64,000 bases of DNA, from contig CAYPNF010000008.1 of assembly GCA_964411985.1 (NCBI GenBank), forward strand, positions 62,001-126,000. Direction: 5' to 3'. Shown here piece after piece: positions 1 to 6,949 of the stretch. A program made the translations under genes and the position numbers. Origin of the DNA: CAYPNF01 sp964411985 (GTDB taxonomy: Bacteria; Verrucomicrobiota; Verrucomicrobiia; Limisphaerales; J093). The notes beneath the pieces are model-generated. The model saw only the letters and a list, made by a program, of their open reading frames with translations, had not been told where the DNA came from and ran no database searches. Each line of letters begins with the position of its first letter. Positions within the stretch are counted from its first letter, which is position 1.

Positions 1-263
1 GTCTCTTGCAGGGGGCCAGCGTGATCATCGCGGTGGCCGGGATGGAAGGGGCCCTTCCCAGCGTCGTGGCCGGTCTGGTTTCCACTCCGGTGATCGCGGT
101 GCCAACGAGTGTCGGGTACGGCGCCAGTTTTCAGGGGCTTGCGGCCCTGCTTGGGATGCTCAACAGTTGCGGCAGCGGCGTTACCGTCGTGAACATCGAC
201 AACGGCTTTGGCGCCGCCTATGCCGCCAGCCAAATCAACGGTTTGATTACCAAACAAGAATGA
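1..263 (+). CDS. larB: Nickel-pincer cofactor protein LarB, C-terminal part (5' end outside window)
   Basis: The reading frame is open from the window edge to the TGA at 261-263, so only the last ~86 residues are present. They match the PurE-like C-terminal domain of LarB (AIR carboxylase family): alternating beta/alpha segments with small-residue loops such as AVAGMEGALPSVVAGL and VPTSVGYGASFQG. LarB carboxylates and hydrolyses nicotinic acid adenine dinucleotide in the first step of nickel-pincer cofactor synthesis, the cofactor of lactate racemase (family knowledge). The stop overlaps the larC start by ATGA, indicating translational coupling. The fragment could belong to another PurE-like protein, but adjacency to larC makes LarB the best reading. 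Confidence 0.85.
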   Translation, partial: LLQGASVIIAVAGMEGALPSVVAGLVSTPVIAVPTSVGYGASFQGLAALLGMLNSCGSGVTVVNIDNGFGAAYAASQINGLITKQE

Positions 264-1537
264 AAACGGTCTACCTCGACCTGGTTAGCGGTATCAGCGG
301 CGACATGTTTCTCGGAGCGATGCTCGATTTGGGAGTGAGTTTTGCTGACCTTCAGCAGGCCCTTCTTGCTCTCCATTTGCCGGGCTACCACTTGCACGCC
401 GACCGCGGCACGAAGGGCACCATTTCCGGCATCAAGCTCGACGTCCATACCGAAGCGGCCGACGAGGACCATGAAGCTCACGCGCACCTGCATCACCGCG
501 ATCATGAGCACTCTGGGGGGCATCACCACCATCATGAGCCGGAACGCGACTACCCGGCAATCCAACGCCTGATCCGCGACTCTGGCCTGAATTCGTGGGT
601 CAAAGAACGAGCGCTCGCTGTCTTTGCCCGCGTCGCGGAGGCGGAAGCCAAAGTACATGGGATCCCGGCAGATCAGGTCCACTTCCACGAGGTGGGAGCG
701 ATTGACTCGATTGTGGATATCGTCGGTGCCTGCATTGCCTTGGACCTGCTGGGGCGCCCGAAGGTCCTTGCTTCCGTCGTCACGGATGGAACCGGCTGGA
801 TGGAGTGTGCTCACGGTCGGTTTCCCATTCCCGCACCGGCCACCTTGGAGATTCTTGCGGCGCGCCGTGTAGCGATTGCCCAGTGCGCCGAACCCCACGA
901 GCTAGTGACTCCCACTGGGGCTGCCATTTTGGCTGAGTTTGCCGAGAGTTTTGGCCCGATGCCCATGCTGAAGCCCATGCGCGTGGGCTATGGGATTGGC
1001 ACGCGTGAGAACCGGACTCGTCCCAACGTTTTAAGGGCGATTCTTGCGGAGGGCACCGGGTCCCTTGAACCTTCTTCCTATGACTGGGAGGTGGATAGCG
1101 TCAGCGTCTTGGAGACGAATCTGGATGATGTTACCGCTGAGATGCTGGGGGACTTTGTAAGCCGCGCCTTGGCTGCGGGTGCGTTGGATGTGTACTACAC
1201 CCCGGTGCAGATGAAGAAGAACCGGCCAGGTACCCTACTGAGCATCCTCTGTCGTCCCGATCAGGCTGAGCAGTTTGCCGAGTTGATCCTGCGCGAGACT
1301 ACGGCATTCGGGGTTCGGTCCGCCCTCTGGAACCGATGGAAGTTGCAGCGCCGGTTCTCTTCCGTGAATACTGAGTTTGGGGAAGTGACTGTGAAGATCG
1401 GGACCTTAAGTGGCGACGTGGTTCAGGCCTCTCCTGAGTACGAAGCCTGCAGACATATCGCCGAACAAGCGGGTGTGCCCGTACGACGAGTCTTCGAGGC
1501 CGCCATCCATGCGATCCGGAATCACGCCTCGCTCTGA
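260..1537 (+). CDS. larC: Nickel-pincer cofactor nickel insertase LarC
   Basis: A 425-residue protein starting at the ATG that overlaps the larB stop; a longer in-frame start at 167 lies inside larB and is unlikely. The N-terminus (YLDLVSGISGDMFLGAML) is the LarC signature. Residues 71-92 form a His/Asp-rich stretch with a run of five His, as expected of a nickel-handling protein. LarC inserts Ni(II) into the pyridinium dithiocarboxylate precursor in a CTP-dependent reaction (family knowledge). In Lactobacillus plantarum the protein is made through a programmed frameshift between larC1 and larC2; here both halves are one uninterrupted frame. LarE and the client racemase LarA are not in the window. 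Confidence 0.9.
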   Translation: MKTVYLDLVSGISGDMFLGAMLDLGVSFADLQQALLALHLPGYHLHADRGTKGTISGIKLDVHTEAADEDHEAHAHLHHRDHEHSGGHHHHHEPERDYPAIQRLIRDSGLNSWVKERALAVFARVAEAEAKVHGIPADQVHFHEVGAIDSIVDIVGACIALDLLGRPKVLASVVTDGTGWMECAHGRFPIPAPATLEILAARRVAIAQCAEPHELVTPTGAAILAEFAESFGPMPMLKPMRVGYGIGTRENRTRPNVLRAILAEGTGSLEPSSYDWEVDSVSVLETNLDDVTAEMLGDFVSRALAAGALDVYYTPVQMKKNRPGTLLSILCRPDQAEQFAELILRETTAFGVRSALWNRWKLQRRFSSVNTEFGEVTVKIGTLSGDVVQASPEYEACRHIAEQAGVPVRRVFEAAIHAIRNHASL

Positions 1538-1627
1538 ACTGCTCTGGGAAATTCGTGGTTTTGAGGGGTGGCGTAATGCTCTGCAGGGTGCTATAGTCCC
1601 TTAGAGTTTGGACGAAAGGATCCTTTT

Positions 1628-2158
1628 ATGAATGGCCAACTTTCACCAGGCGGAGGCGGCAGTGGTGCTCCTCGGCCACAAGGCACTACCCCTGCTCTCA
1701 GCCTGAAGAAAATCCTGGTGCCTCTCGACTTCTCGGATCACTCCTTGAAAGCCTTACTCTATGCACGGAGTTTTGCAAAAGAGTTTGGTGCCGCTCTGTT
1801 CCTCCTGCACGTCACCGAACCGGTCCCATACCCTTCGGATGTGGGCTTCAGTCCGGTGATGTCCACCGAACTGGAAGGAGCCCTGCAAAAGGACGCGGAG
1901 GCTAAGCTGAAGGAGATCGTCAGCACCCACCTGGAAGCGGGTACGCGGGTGGAGACGCTCTTCCGCACCGGTCGATCGTTCCAGGAGATTGCCGCAGCGG
2001 CTGATGAGGTCCAAGCGGACCTTGTGATCGTGACAACGCATGGCTATACGGGCATCAAGCATGTGCTGCTGGGAAGCACGGCCGAGAGAGTGGTACGGCA
2101 TGCCCGCTGCCCGGTCCTCGTTGTGCGTGACCTGCAAGAGCAGGGGAGCACCGGATAA
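1628..2158 (+). CDS. Universal stress protein, UspA family
   Basis: A 176-residue cytoplasmic protein with one Usp domain from about residue 27 (KKILVPLDFSDHSLKAL) to the C-terminus. The segment HGYTGIKHVLLGSTAERVV followed by CPVLVV is the usual ATP-binding loop and last strand; the first Gly of the canonical GxxG is Thr, which is common in this family. An AAAGGA sequence at 1615-1620 is a suitable ribosome binding site for the ATG at 1628. The first ~25 residues are Gly/Pro-rich and not part of the domain. It is a stand-alone gene, 90 bp after larC and convergent with the epimerase gene. Its trigger cannot be told from the sequence. Confidence 0.85.
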   Translation: MNGQLSPGGGGSGAPRPQGTTPALSLKKILVPLDFSDHSLKALLYARSFAKEFGAALFLLHVTEPVPYPSDVGFSPVMSTELEGALQKDAEAKLKEIVSTHLEAGTRVETLFRTGRSFQEIAAAADEVQADLVIVTTHGYTGIKHVLLGSTAERVVRHARCPVLVVRDLQEQGSTG

Positions 2159-2166
2159 CGGGGTTC

Positions 2167-2183
2167 CCCTTCCGGAGGAAGGG
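2167..2183. terminator. Hairpin between convergent genes
   Basis: A perfect 7-bp stem (CCCTTCC/GGAAGGG) with a 3-nt loop lies 9 bp after the stress-protein stop and 50 bp past the end of the convergent epimerase gene. There is no U-tract on either side, so it is at best a weak or bidirectional transcription stop. Confidence 0.3.
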
Positions 2184-2234
2184 TCGTTAGAAGCAGATGC
2201 GACGGCTCGACCAGCCATCGCCTGTCCGGCGTCG

Positions 2235-3239
2235 CTACTTGGCGTATCCGTGGGCGCGAAACCACTCGATGGCATCCTGGAAGGCCTGTCGCGGAGGAGT
2301 CTGGGGCAAGCCCAGTTCCGTTATGGCTTTCGATGGGTTGAAGTACATCATGTATTTCGCCATGCGTACTCCAGCCAGGGGAGCTTTCGGGGGCTTGCCG
2401 GTCAGTTTGGCTCCCAACTCAGAGATATGAGCCGCCGCCAAGGCCACCCAGTGAGGAACTTGAAAACCCGGCGCCGGTATTCCCGTGAGGGCTGACAGAG
2501 TCTCCAAGGCCTCTTTCATCGACCAATTGCCTCCGGCATTTCCGAGGATATACCGTTCTCCGACCCGGCCTTTCTCAGCCGCCAGTATGTGTCCCTTCGC
2601 CACGTCCCGCACGTGAACCCAGTTGAGGCCGGTGTCCACGTAGCCGGGCATCTTTCGGTTGAGGAAATCCACCAACACCTGTCCGGTGGGGGTCGGCTTG
2701 ACATCCCGTGGCCCGATCGGGGTGCTGGGGTTCACGATTACGATCGGCAAACCTTGGGCAGCCATTTCCCGGGCGACCACCTCCGCTCTCCACTTGGATA
2801 GCTTGTAGTGGTTGCTCATCTGTTGCTCGGTGACTGGGTCCGATTCGTCGGTGGGTTTGACCTTTCCCTCGATCCGGTGGGGCAGGGCGATGCATCCCAC
2901 GGTACTGGTATACACGATCCTGGAGCAACCCGCGTCTGCCGCGGCCTGGAGCGTATTCCGGGTACCATCGACGTTGGCGGCGTACATGGGACGGTAATCC
3001 TTGAGCCAAAGGTGATAGCTGGCTGCGACGTGAAAACACCAATCACAACCACGCATGGCCTGACGCATGGTTGCGGCATCTCCTAAGTCGCCCGGAACCG
3101 CCTCGTAAACGGCGTCGGTCAGACCCCGGGAATCGGCTCCCGGGCGAAGTAGAGCCTTCACCTCGTGGCCAGCTCGGGTCAACTCATGCACCAGGTTGGA
3201 ACCAACAAAGCCCGATGCGCCAGTCACAAAACATTTCAT
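2235..3239 (-). CDS. hpnA: NAD-dependent sugar epimerase, HpnA-like
   Basis: A 334-residue extended short-chain dehydrogenase. The Rossmann motif is TGASGFVG at residues 6-13, and the catalytic pair is Tyr145 and Lys149 (YKLSK). The stretches NPSTPIGPRDVKPTPTGQV and PGYVDTGLNWVHVRDVAKGH are typical of the hopanoid-associated sugar epimerase HpnA, as is the overall length. HpnA proteins occur in hopanoid gene clusters and are thought to modify a nucleotide- or lipid-linked sugar. No other hopanoid gene (squalene cyclase, hpnH) is visible nearby, so the hopanoid role rests on sequence resemblance only. It is monocistronic and points away from the cassette array. Confidence 0.75.
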   Translation of the reverse strand: MKCFVTGASGFVGSNLVHELTRAGHEVKALLRPGADSRGLTDAVYEAVPGDLGDAATMRQAMRGCDWCFHVAASYHLWLKDYRPMYAANVDGTRNTLQAAADAGCSRIVYTSTVGCIALPHRIEGKVKPTDESDPVTEQQMSNHYKLSKWRAEVVAREMAAQGLPIVIVNPSTPIGPRDVKPTPTGQVLVDFLNRKMPGYVDTGLNWVHVRDVAKGHILAAEKGRVGERYILGNAGGNWSMKEALETLSALTGIPAPGFQVPHWVALAAAHISELGAKLTGKPPKAPLAGVRMAKYMMYFNPSKAITELGLPQTPPRQAFQDAIEWFRAHGYAK

Positions 3240-3381
3240 GCGCGTTGGTTTTTAGCCTACAGCGCAGCCCCCAAGGACTGCAATCCCACATCAGGTAACC
3301 ATGTTGCTTTCAATCAGGCCCGCGCCCTGACGCTGCCGCAACCTTCACCAGAGGCTCGGAAGGGGGGAGGAAAACGGATTG

Positions 3382-3485
3382 CAATCAACGTTTGGCTGTG
3401 GGACGTTTTGATAAATCATGATTGCCATGGAACGACTTACACACGGGAGAATTGCCCTTTTTCCGGTGGTCAATCAACGTTTGGC
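3382..3485. repeat. 15-bp direct repeat just before the cassette array (attI-like region?)
   Basis: CAATCAACGTTTGGC occurs at 3382-3396 and again at 3471-3485; the second copy ends 15 bp before the crossover G at 3500 where the first cassette begins. Integron attI sites carry direct integrase-binding repeats next to a single core site, so this may be a relic attI. The spacing (89 bp) is larger than in attI1 and no integrase gene is adjacent, so the call is tentative. Confidence 0.3.
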
Positions 3486-3502
3486 AATCGCATAAGCACG
3501 TT

Positions 3503-3796
3503 ATGCCTGAAAGTTGGCCATTCGACCAAGTGCCCAACGTCGCGGCGATTACCACGCGCCAGGTACTGGACGACGGTCTGCCGATTTTGCGAGTCACGCA
3601 CTATTCCGACGATCATACGTGGGCGTTTGTTTGCGGCACCACCCACACGGAGGCCGATGGTCGGGTTATCTCCATGCGCGAGGCAGTGGAGATCGACCCC
3701 ACCGTCCAGCAAGTCGCCGATCTGCCTCCTGGTTGGGCCGCTTGGCGTGAGAGGGTTGGCGGACGCTGGGAGAGGAGTAAGGATGAGAACGCATAA
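3503..3796 (+). CDS. Cassette 1: small conserved protein, DUF2185-like
   Basis: A 97-residue soluble protein. The start chosen is the ATG at 3503, which lies inside the cassette's own core site (GTTATGC at 3500-3506); the TAA stop lies inside the R'' box of its attC, so the gene fills the cassette end to end. There is no room for a Shine-Dalgarno sequence within the cassette. The sequence shows WAFVCGTT, then DPTVQQVADLPPGWAAWRE, a layout resembling DUF2185 proteins, some of which are predicted immunity proteins. That match is from memory and weak. A longer in-frame start at 3422 would extend upstream of the cassette boundary and is rejected. Confidence 0.65.
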   Translation: MPESWPFDQVPNVAAITTRQVLDDGLPILRVTHYSDDHTWAFVCGTTHTEADGRVISMREAVEIDPTVQQVADLPPGWAAWRERVGGRWERSKDENA

Positions 3797-3883
3797 CCAT
3801 CCGGCTTCAGGCAAGGCCGGGATCGCCTCTCTGTTGGCAATCGAACATCATTGCCCCGGCCTGCCTGAGCCGGGCCGTTGAGC
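3791..3883 (+). repeat. attC site of cassette 1
   Basis: R'' is GCATAAC at 3791-3797; R' is GTTGAGC at 3877-3883. The arms between them pair as CCGGCT-CAGGCA-GGCCGGG, with single unpaired T and A in the 5' arm. These extrahelical bases are the structural hallmark by which integrases recognise the bottom strand of attC. Confidence 0.85.
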
Positions 3884-3899
3884 CGTTTTTGTCACGGGT

Positions 3900-4325
3900 A
3901 TGGCATCCTCACTCCAAGAAGTGCGACGCGGGCGGACGCTATTGCTGATCGCGTTTGCAGTGACCTTACTTGGTGACATGTGCGTCATTACTCTGAAGAT
4001 CGCGCGGTTGGGAATTGTGCCAGCTTCGATCGGATCGGTTTTCAGCTGGTTTATCACAGTCGGATTGTTTTATGCGATTTGGCGCGGACATCGATGGGTG
4101 AGATGGTTGATGGTGGGACTTTTTGGGTGGGGATTGCTGCTGCTGCTTCCAAGATTGATAAGTTCTTTGCACCCACTAGCGATTGGTATCGCGCTTCAGT
4201 TCAGCATCACCATAGCACTACTGGTTTTTTCACCAAGTGTGTCGGCATTCATCGATTACCAGCGATCCAAGTATCGTGAAGACGCTCAACCACCCGAACG
4301 CGACGAACTCCGCAATGACAACTGA
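3900..4325 (+). CDS. Cassette 2: small integral membrane protein
   Basis: A 141-residue protein with four hydrophobic segments (roughly residues 12-32, 43-60, 68-88 and 94-112), a basic first loop and a charged tail. No family is recognised. The last ~14 codons are encoded by the attC site itself (4284 onward), a common feature of cassette genes. The ATG at 3900 lies 22 bp into the cassette. Function unknown; cassette genes are usually accessory and often lack homologues of known role. Confidence 0.65.
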   Translation: MASSLQEVRRGRTLLLIAFAVTLLGDMCVITLKIARLGIVPASIGSVFSWFITVGLFYAIWRGHRWVRWLMVGLFGWGLLLLLPRLISSLHPLAIGIALQFSITIALLVFSPSVSAFIDYQRSKYREDAQPPERDELRNDN

Positions 4326-4376
4326 ATTTCAACCCAGAGACCAACGATGCGGAGTCGCTGGTCCGGATTGTTCGCC
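4284..4376 (+). repeat. attC site of cassette 2
   Basis: R'' is GCTCAAC (4284-4290), R' is GTTCGCC (4370-4376). The arms CGAACTCCGCAAT and GATGCGGAGTCG pair with one extrahelical A. The 93-bp length equals that of the first and fourth sites. Much of the sequence is shared with the attC at 5700, so these two sites belong to one subfamily. Confidence 0.85.
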
Positions 4377-4401
4377 TGAGCGCTGGGGCGCCCATAGCCG
4401 A

Positions 4402-5052
4402 ATGAATGCAACAAGTTACATGCCATTGCTTAGGTTCGCGCCTCTGCTAGTGGCCGCTTTGCTGCTGTCCGGGTGCGTCGGGTATCCGACTCGTGCGAAG
4501 GTTTCGTCTGTCGAAGTGGCCGCTCGCATCGGGACATCGAGCAACCGACTGGAGACCATCGAGTCACGCTATACGTTTCACAGATGTGTCATGCTGCTGA
4601 CTCCTGAGGGAGCATTCCAGGATTGGATTCACTCTGTTGAAAAGGACTACGTCCTTCATCGCGCCGACCACTCGGAGGCTGCGTTGCCCTTCCTGCACGG
4701 TCGGGAGTGGAAGAAGATCCTGCCCGTGCCATCAACCAGTCTTTGGGTGGCCATCTCGCGGCCTGAGCGCCGGGGAACATGGGACGATCTACACATTGTG
4801 GTCTTTCAAGACGACGATCTAATCCGCAAGCGTTCGCTCAAGACGATTGCTCTGGGGGCGGGGCAGCGCTACACGGGTTTCTTGGCGTTCAGCCCCGCCC
4901 GCTGGGTAATCGGATTCCAAGCCGAAGAGGGCCAAGCTCAATACGATATACTCCACGACGCTTTTATCTACCCTCCCCAGGAATGGGACAAGGACGAGGG
5001 CCAAACGTTGATGTGGATGCCCGGAGACCTTGTCCCCCCGCCACCGGAGTAG
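4402..5052 (+). CDS. Cassette 3: lipoprotein of unknown function
   Basis: A 216-residue predicted lipoprotein. The ATG at 4402 gives a signal sequence (LRFAPLLVAALLLSGC) with lipobox LSGC, so the mature protein starts at Cys near residue 23. Longer in-frame starts run back into the attC of cassette 2 and are rejected. The mature part is soluble and contains several Trp-rich segments; no known domain is recognised. The gene lies between core sites at 4370 and 5160, so it would move as one cassette. Secreted proteins of unknown function are common cassette cargo. Confidence 0.7.
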   Translation: MNATSYMPLLRFAPLLVAALLLSGCVGYPTRAKVSSVEVAARIGTSSNRLETIESRYTFHRCVMLLTPEGAFQDWIHSVEKDYVLHRADHSEAALPFLHGREWKKILPVPSTSLWVAISRPERRGTWDDLHIVVFQDDDLIRKRSLKTIALGAGQRYTGFLAFSPARWVIGFQAEEGQAQYDILHDAFIYPPQEWDKDEGQTLMWMPGDLVPPPPE

Positions 5053-5070
5053 AATGAAGAACATGAGAGC

Positions 5071-5167
5071 GGCGAACCAGATCCCTGAACCGAACGCGGC
5101 CGGGCCGCGTCAGTTTCCAATCCGCACACGACTGGCCGTCCGCGTCGGTCAGTTCTGTCGTTGGGGC
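5071..5167 (+). repeat. attC site of cassette 3
   Basis: R'' is GGCGAAC (5071-5077) and R' is GTTGGGG (5160-5166). The arms pair as CTGA-CCGA-CGCGG, with extrahelical A residues in the 5' arm (CTGAACCGAACGCGG). R''-to-R' spacing is 89 nt, three longer than the other sites, and the internal sequence differs, so this site is of another subfamily. Confidence 0.8.
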
Positions 5168-5173
5168 TGCCAG

Positions 5174-5698
5174 ATGAATCATCGGCTTGTGCTAGTGGCC
5201 TTGGTGTTGGGCAGTCTGCTGATTACGGCGTGTGGGAAAACCCATCCCGGTGCGTCGCCCTACACCTTGTCTCCGAGGGAACCGTCGTTCTTCAGTTCAG
5301 ACCATCTGACAGGTGCATTCTATTGGAAGTTCGACACTAATGGTACATATGTCGAGATCGCGAAGGAGCACATGGGGGTCTGGCCGTTGGATGGCGGCAC
5401 ATGGACCCAGACTTCCCAAGGTGTCATCACAATGACCTCTACAAACCAGTCGGGTTCGCAGAAGCGCGATACAGTCGTTGCCATGACTTACAAGGGAAGA
5501 GCCTTCCTAGTCTGGCCCGGGGAAATGTACAGGAGAGAAACGGAGGAGATTTGCCGACAGATTGATTTGGGAACAAATGCTCTGCTGATAGTTTACACCT
5601 TCATGGTTCCCGCCGAGGCCTTCGCTGAAGGTACAAGCAAACCATACGCGTTCAAAGTGTACCGAGGGATGAACAAGCTGACAGGTGCAGACCGGTGA
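5174..5698 (+). CDS. Cassette 4: lipoprotein of unknown function
   Basis: A 174-residue predicted lipoprotein starting at the ATG at 5174, 13 bp into the cassette. The signal sequence LVLVALVLGSLLITACG ends in lipobox ITAC. The upstream in-frame extension back to 5030 is attC sequence translated by accident and should not be annotated. The mature part contains a TGAFYWKFDTNGTY segment and alternating beta-like stretches; no family is recognised. The stop lies at the edge of the attC site, leaving no intergenic space, as in the other cassettes. Confidence 0.7.
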   Translation: MNHRLVLVALVLGSLLITACGKTHPGASPYTLSPREPSFFSSDHLTGAFYWKFDTNGTYVEIAKEHMGVWPLDGGTWTQTSQGVITMTSTNQSGSQKRDTVVAMTYKGRAFLVWPGEMYRRETEEICRQIDLGTNALLIVYTFMVPAEAFAEGTSKPYAFKVYRGMNKLTGADR

Positions 5699-5699
5699 G

Positions 5700-5792
5700 C
5701 CCCAACCCACCCGGCCGCAGCGAACTCCGCGATGAGACCTGAACCTCAAACCAAAGACCACCGACGCGGAGGCGCTGGTCCGGAAGTGCCGA
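5700..5792 (+). repeat. attC site of cassette 4 (last in array, non-standard R')
   Basis: R'' is CCCCAAC at 5700-5706. The arms AGCGAACTCCGCG and CGCGGAGGCGCT pair, and the sequence closely follows the attC of cassette 2. The expected crossover G falls at 5786 (86-nt spacing kept), but the next bases are TGCCGA instead of a TTRRRY-like box. The array therefore ends here, joined to a non-att sequence. Confidence 0.75.
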
Positions 5793-6003
5793 AGGAAATC
5801 AAGGCCTACGATATTGATTTTAACTGGGGTCCCGGCGGCCCGAACGGCTTTCCCAAGCCCGGGCTTTGGACGGATGCCGATCCGGCGGCGCATGTCGCTT
5901 GGTATAAGAGCATCGGCTGCAATGTCATTCAGGGCTTCTGCGTCTCTTGCAACGGCTATGCTTGGTTCAAGAATGGCGTGGTGCCGGAACAACCCGGCCT
6001 AAA
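5787..6003 (+). pseudogene. Truncated fragment of a TIM-barrel-type hydrolase gene
   Basis: About 72 codons encode IKAYDIDFNWGPGGPNGF, then HVAWYKSIGCNVIQGF and GVVPEQPGLK, the conserved N-terminal strand-and-loop region of a family of large predicted glycoside hydrolases in Verrucomicrobiota and Planctomycetota (recognised from memory). There is no start codon or signal sequence: the fragment begins exactly at the attC crossover base. It is cut off at 6003, three bases before the stop of the convergent ribokinase gene. Both ends look like recombination junctions, so this is a relic and not a functional gene. Confidence 0.65.
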
Positions 6004-6005
6004 GG

Positions 6006-6920
6006 CTACGAGAGTAGACTTTCGATCTCCTCGCGCTTGGGAGCCGAGGGTTGAGCCCCAAGCCTGGTGACCGAAATGGCGGCGGCGGCATTGGCAAAGC
6101 GAATGGCCTCCAGGATGGGTGTGCCTTCACTGAGTGCTACCGCCAAGGCTCCGTTAAAGATGTCACCCGCAGCGGTCGTGTCCACCGCCTTGACCTTGAA
6201 GCCGGGGACGAGTTCGCCGTATTCCGCCTCCGCCAGAAAAGCTCCTCGTGAGCCCAAGGTCAAGATCACGGTCTTCACTCCCTTGGCCAGCAGTTTCTTT
6301 GCCGCTTTGGCGGCGGTGGCCTCATCACGGACCTGGACACCGGTGAGCAGCTCCGCTTCGGTTTCGTTCGGAGTGAGAATGGTGACCAGCTTGAGCAGCT
6401 TGTCGGGGAGAGGGCGCGCCGGGGCCGGATTGAGAATCACCCGCACCTTCGCTTTCGCCGCTATCTCCGCCGCCGCCTGTATGGTCTCGACCGGCGTTTC
6501 TAACTGCATCCCGAGGGTGTCGGCCGCCGTGATCGCTTTCTTAGCCCTCTTGATGTCGGCTGGCGATAGCTTGCTATTGGCCCCGCCCGCCACGGCGATG
6601 CTGTTCTCTCCGTCCTTGGCCACGAAGATGAGTGCCACCCCGGACGGGGCGGATGAGTCGCGAAACACGTAATCAGTCCCAATGCCGTCGCGCGCAAACC
6701 CCGCCACGGCCTGGTCGCCGAACATGTCTTTGCCGACGCGTGCGACGAACGTGACTTTTCCGCCCGCTCTGGCCGCACCGACTGCCTGGTTGGCACCCTT
6801 TCCCCCCGCAGCGGTGGTGAAGTCACCCCCTAGGACGGTCTCCCCAGGCCGGGGAATATGATCCAGTTGGATGATCATGTCGGTGTTGGAACTACCAATC
6901 ACGAGAATGTCTTTGCCCAT
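6006..6920 (-). CDS. rbsK: Ribokinase (PfkB family)
   Basis: A 304-residue cytoplasmic sugar kinase. It shows the substrate-binding GGKGANQ motif (residues 39-45), the NPAPA segment (164-168) and the anion-hole/catalytic signature DTTAAGD (247-253), with Asp253 as catalytic base. It phosphorylates D-ribose to ribose-5-phosphate, feeding the pentose phosphate pathway and nucleotide synthesis. It is the last gene of a four-gene minus-strand operon, 29 bp after the transporter gene. The neighbours (LacI regulator, sugar transporter, ADP-ribosylglycohydrolase) support ribose or a ribosyl compound as substrate. Its 3' end abuts the gene remnant beside the cassette array. Confidence 0.9.
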   Translation of the reverse strand: MGKDILVIGSSNTDMIIQLDHIPRPGETVLGGDFTTAAGGKGANQAVGAARAGGKVTFVARVGKDMFGDQAVAGFARDGIGTDYVFRDSSAPSGVALIFVAKDGENSIAVAGGANSKLSPADIKRAKKAITAADTLGMQLETPVETIQAAAEIAAKAKVRVILNPAPARPLPDKLLKLVTILTPNETEAELLTGVQVRDEATAAKAAKKLLAKGVKTVILTLGSRGAFLAEAEYGELVPGFKVKAVDTTAAGDIFNGALAVALSEGTPILEAIRFANAAAAISVTRLGAQPSAPKREEIESLLS

Positions 6921-6949
6921 AAGTCTAGTTTCGTTTCTGGTTTCTTCGT

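Larger units (their letters stand above)
3501..5786 (+). mobile_element. Integron cassette array without integrase (CALIN), four cassettes
   Basis: Four consecutive units, each with one forward gene and a terminal attC site: 3501-3877, 3878-4370, 4371-5160 and 5161-5786. In every unit the R'' box of the attC is the exact complement of the unit's own first bases. The pairs are GTTATGC at 3500 with GCATAAC at 3791; GTTGAGC at 3877 with GCTCAAC at 4284; GTTCGCC at 4370 with GGCGAAC at 5071; GTTGGGG at 5160 with CCCCAAC at 5700. This is what circularised cassettes require and is hard to explain otherwise. Three of the four sites have the same 86-nt R''-to-R' spacing. No intI gene is seen on either side. 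Confidence 0.85.

Noticed and set aside
5030..5173. N-terminal extension of the cassette 4 lipoprotein (MRAANQIPEPNAAG...)
   Set aside because: This is attC sequence read as protein; the signal peptide begins at 5174.
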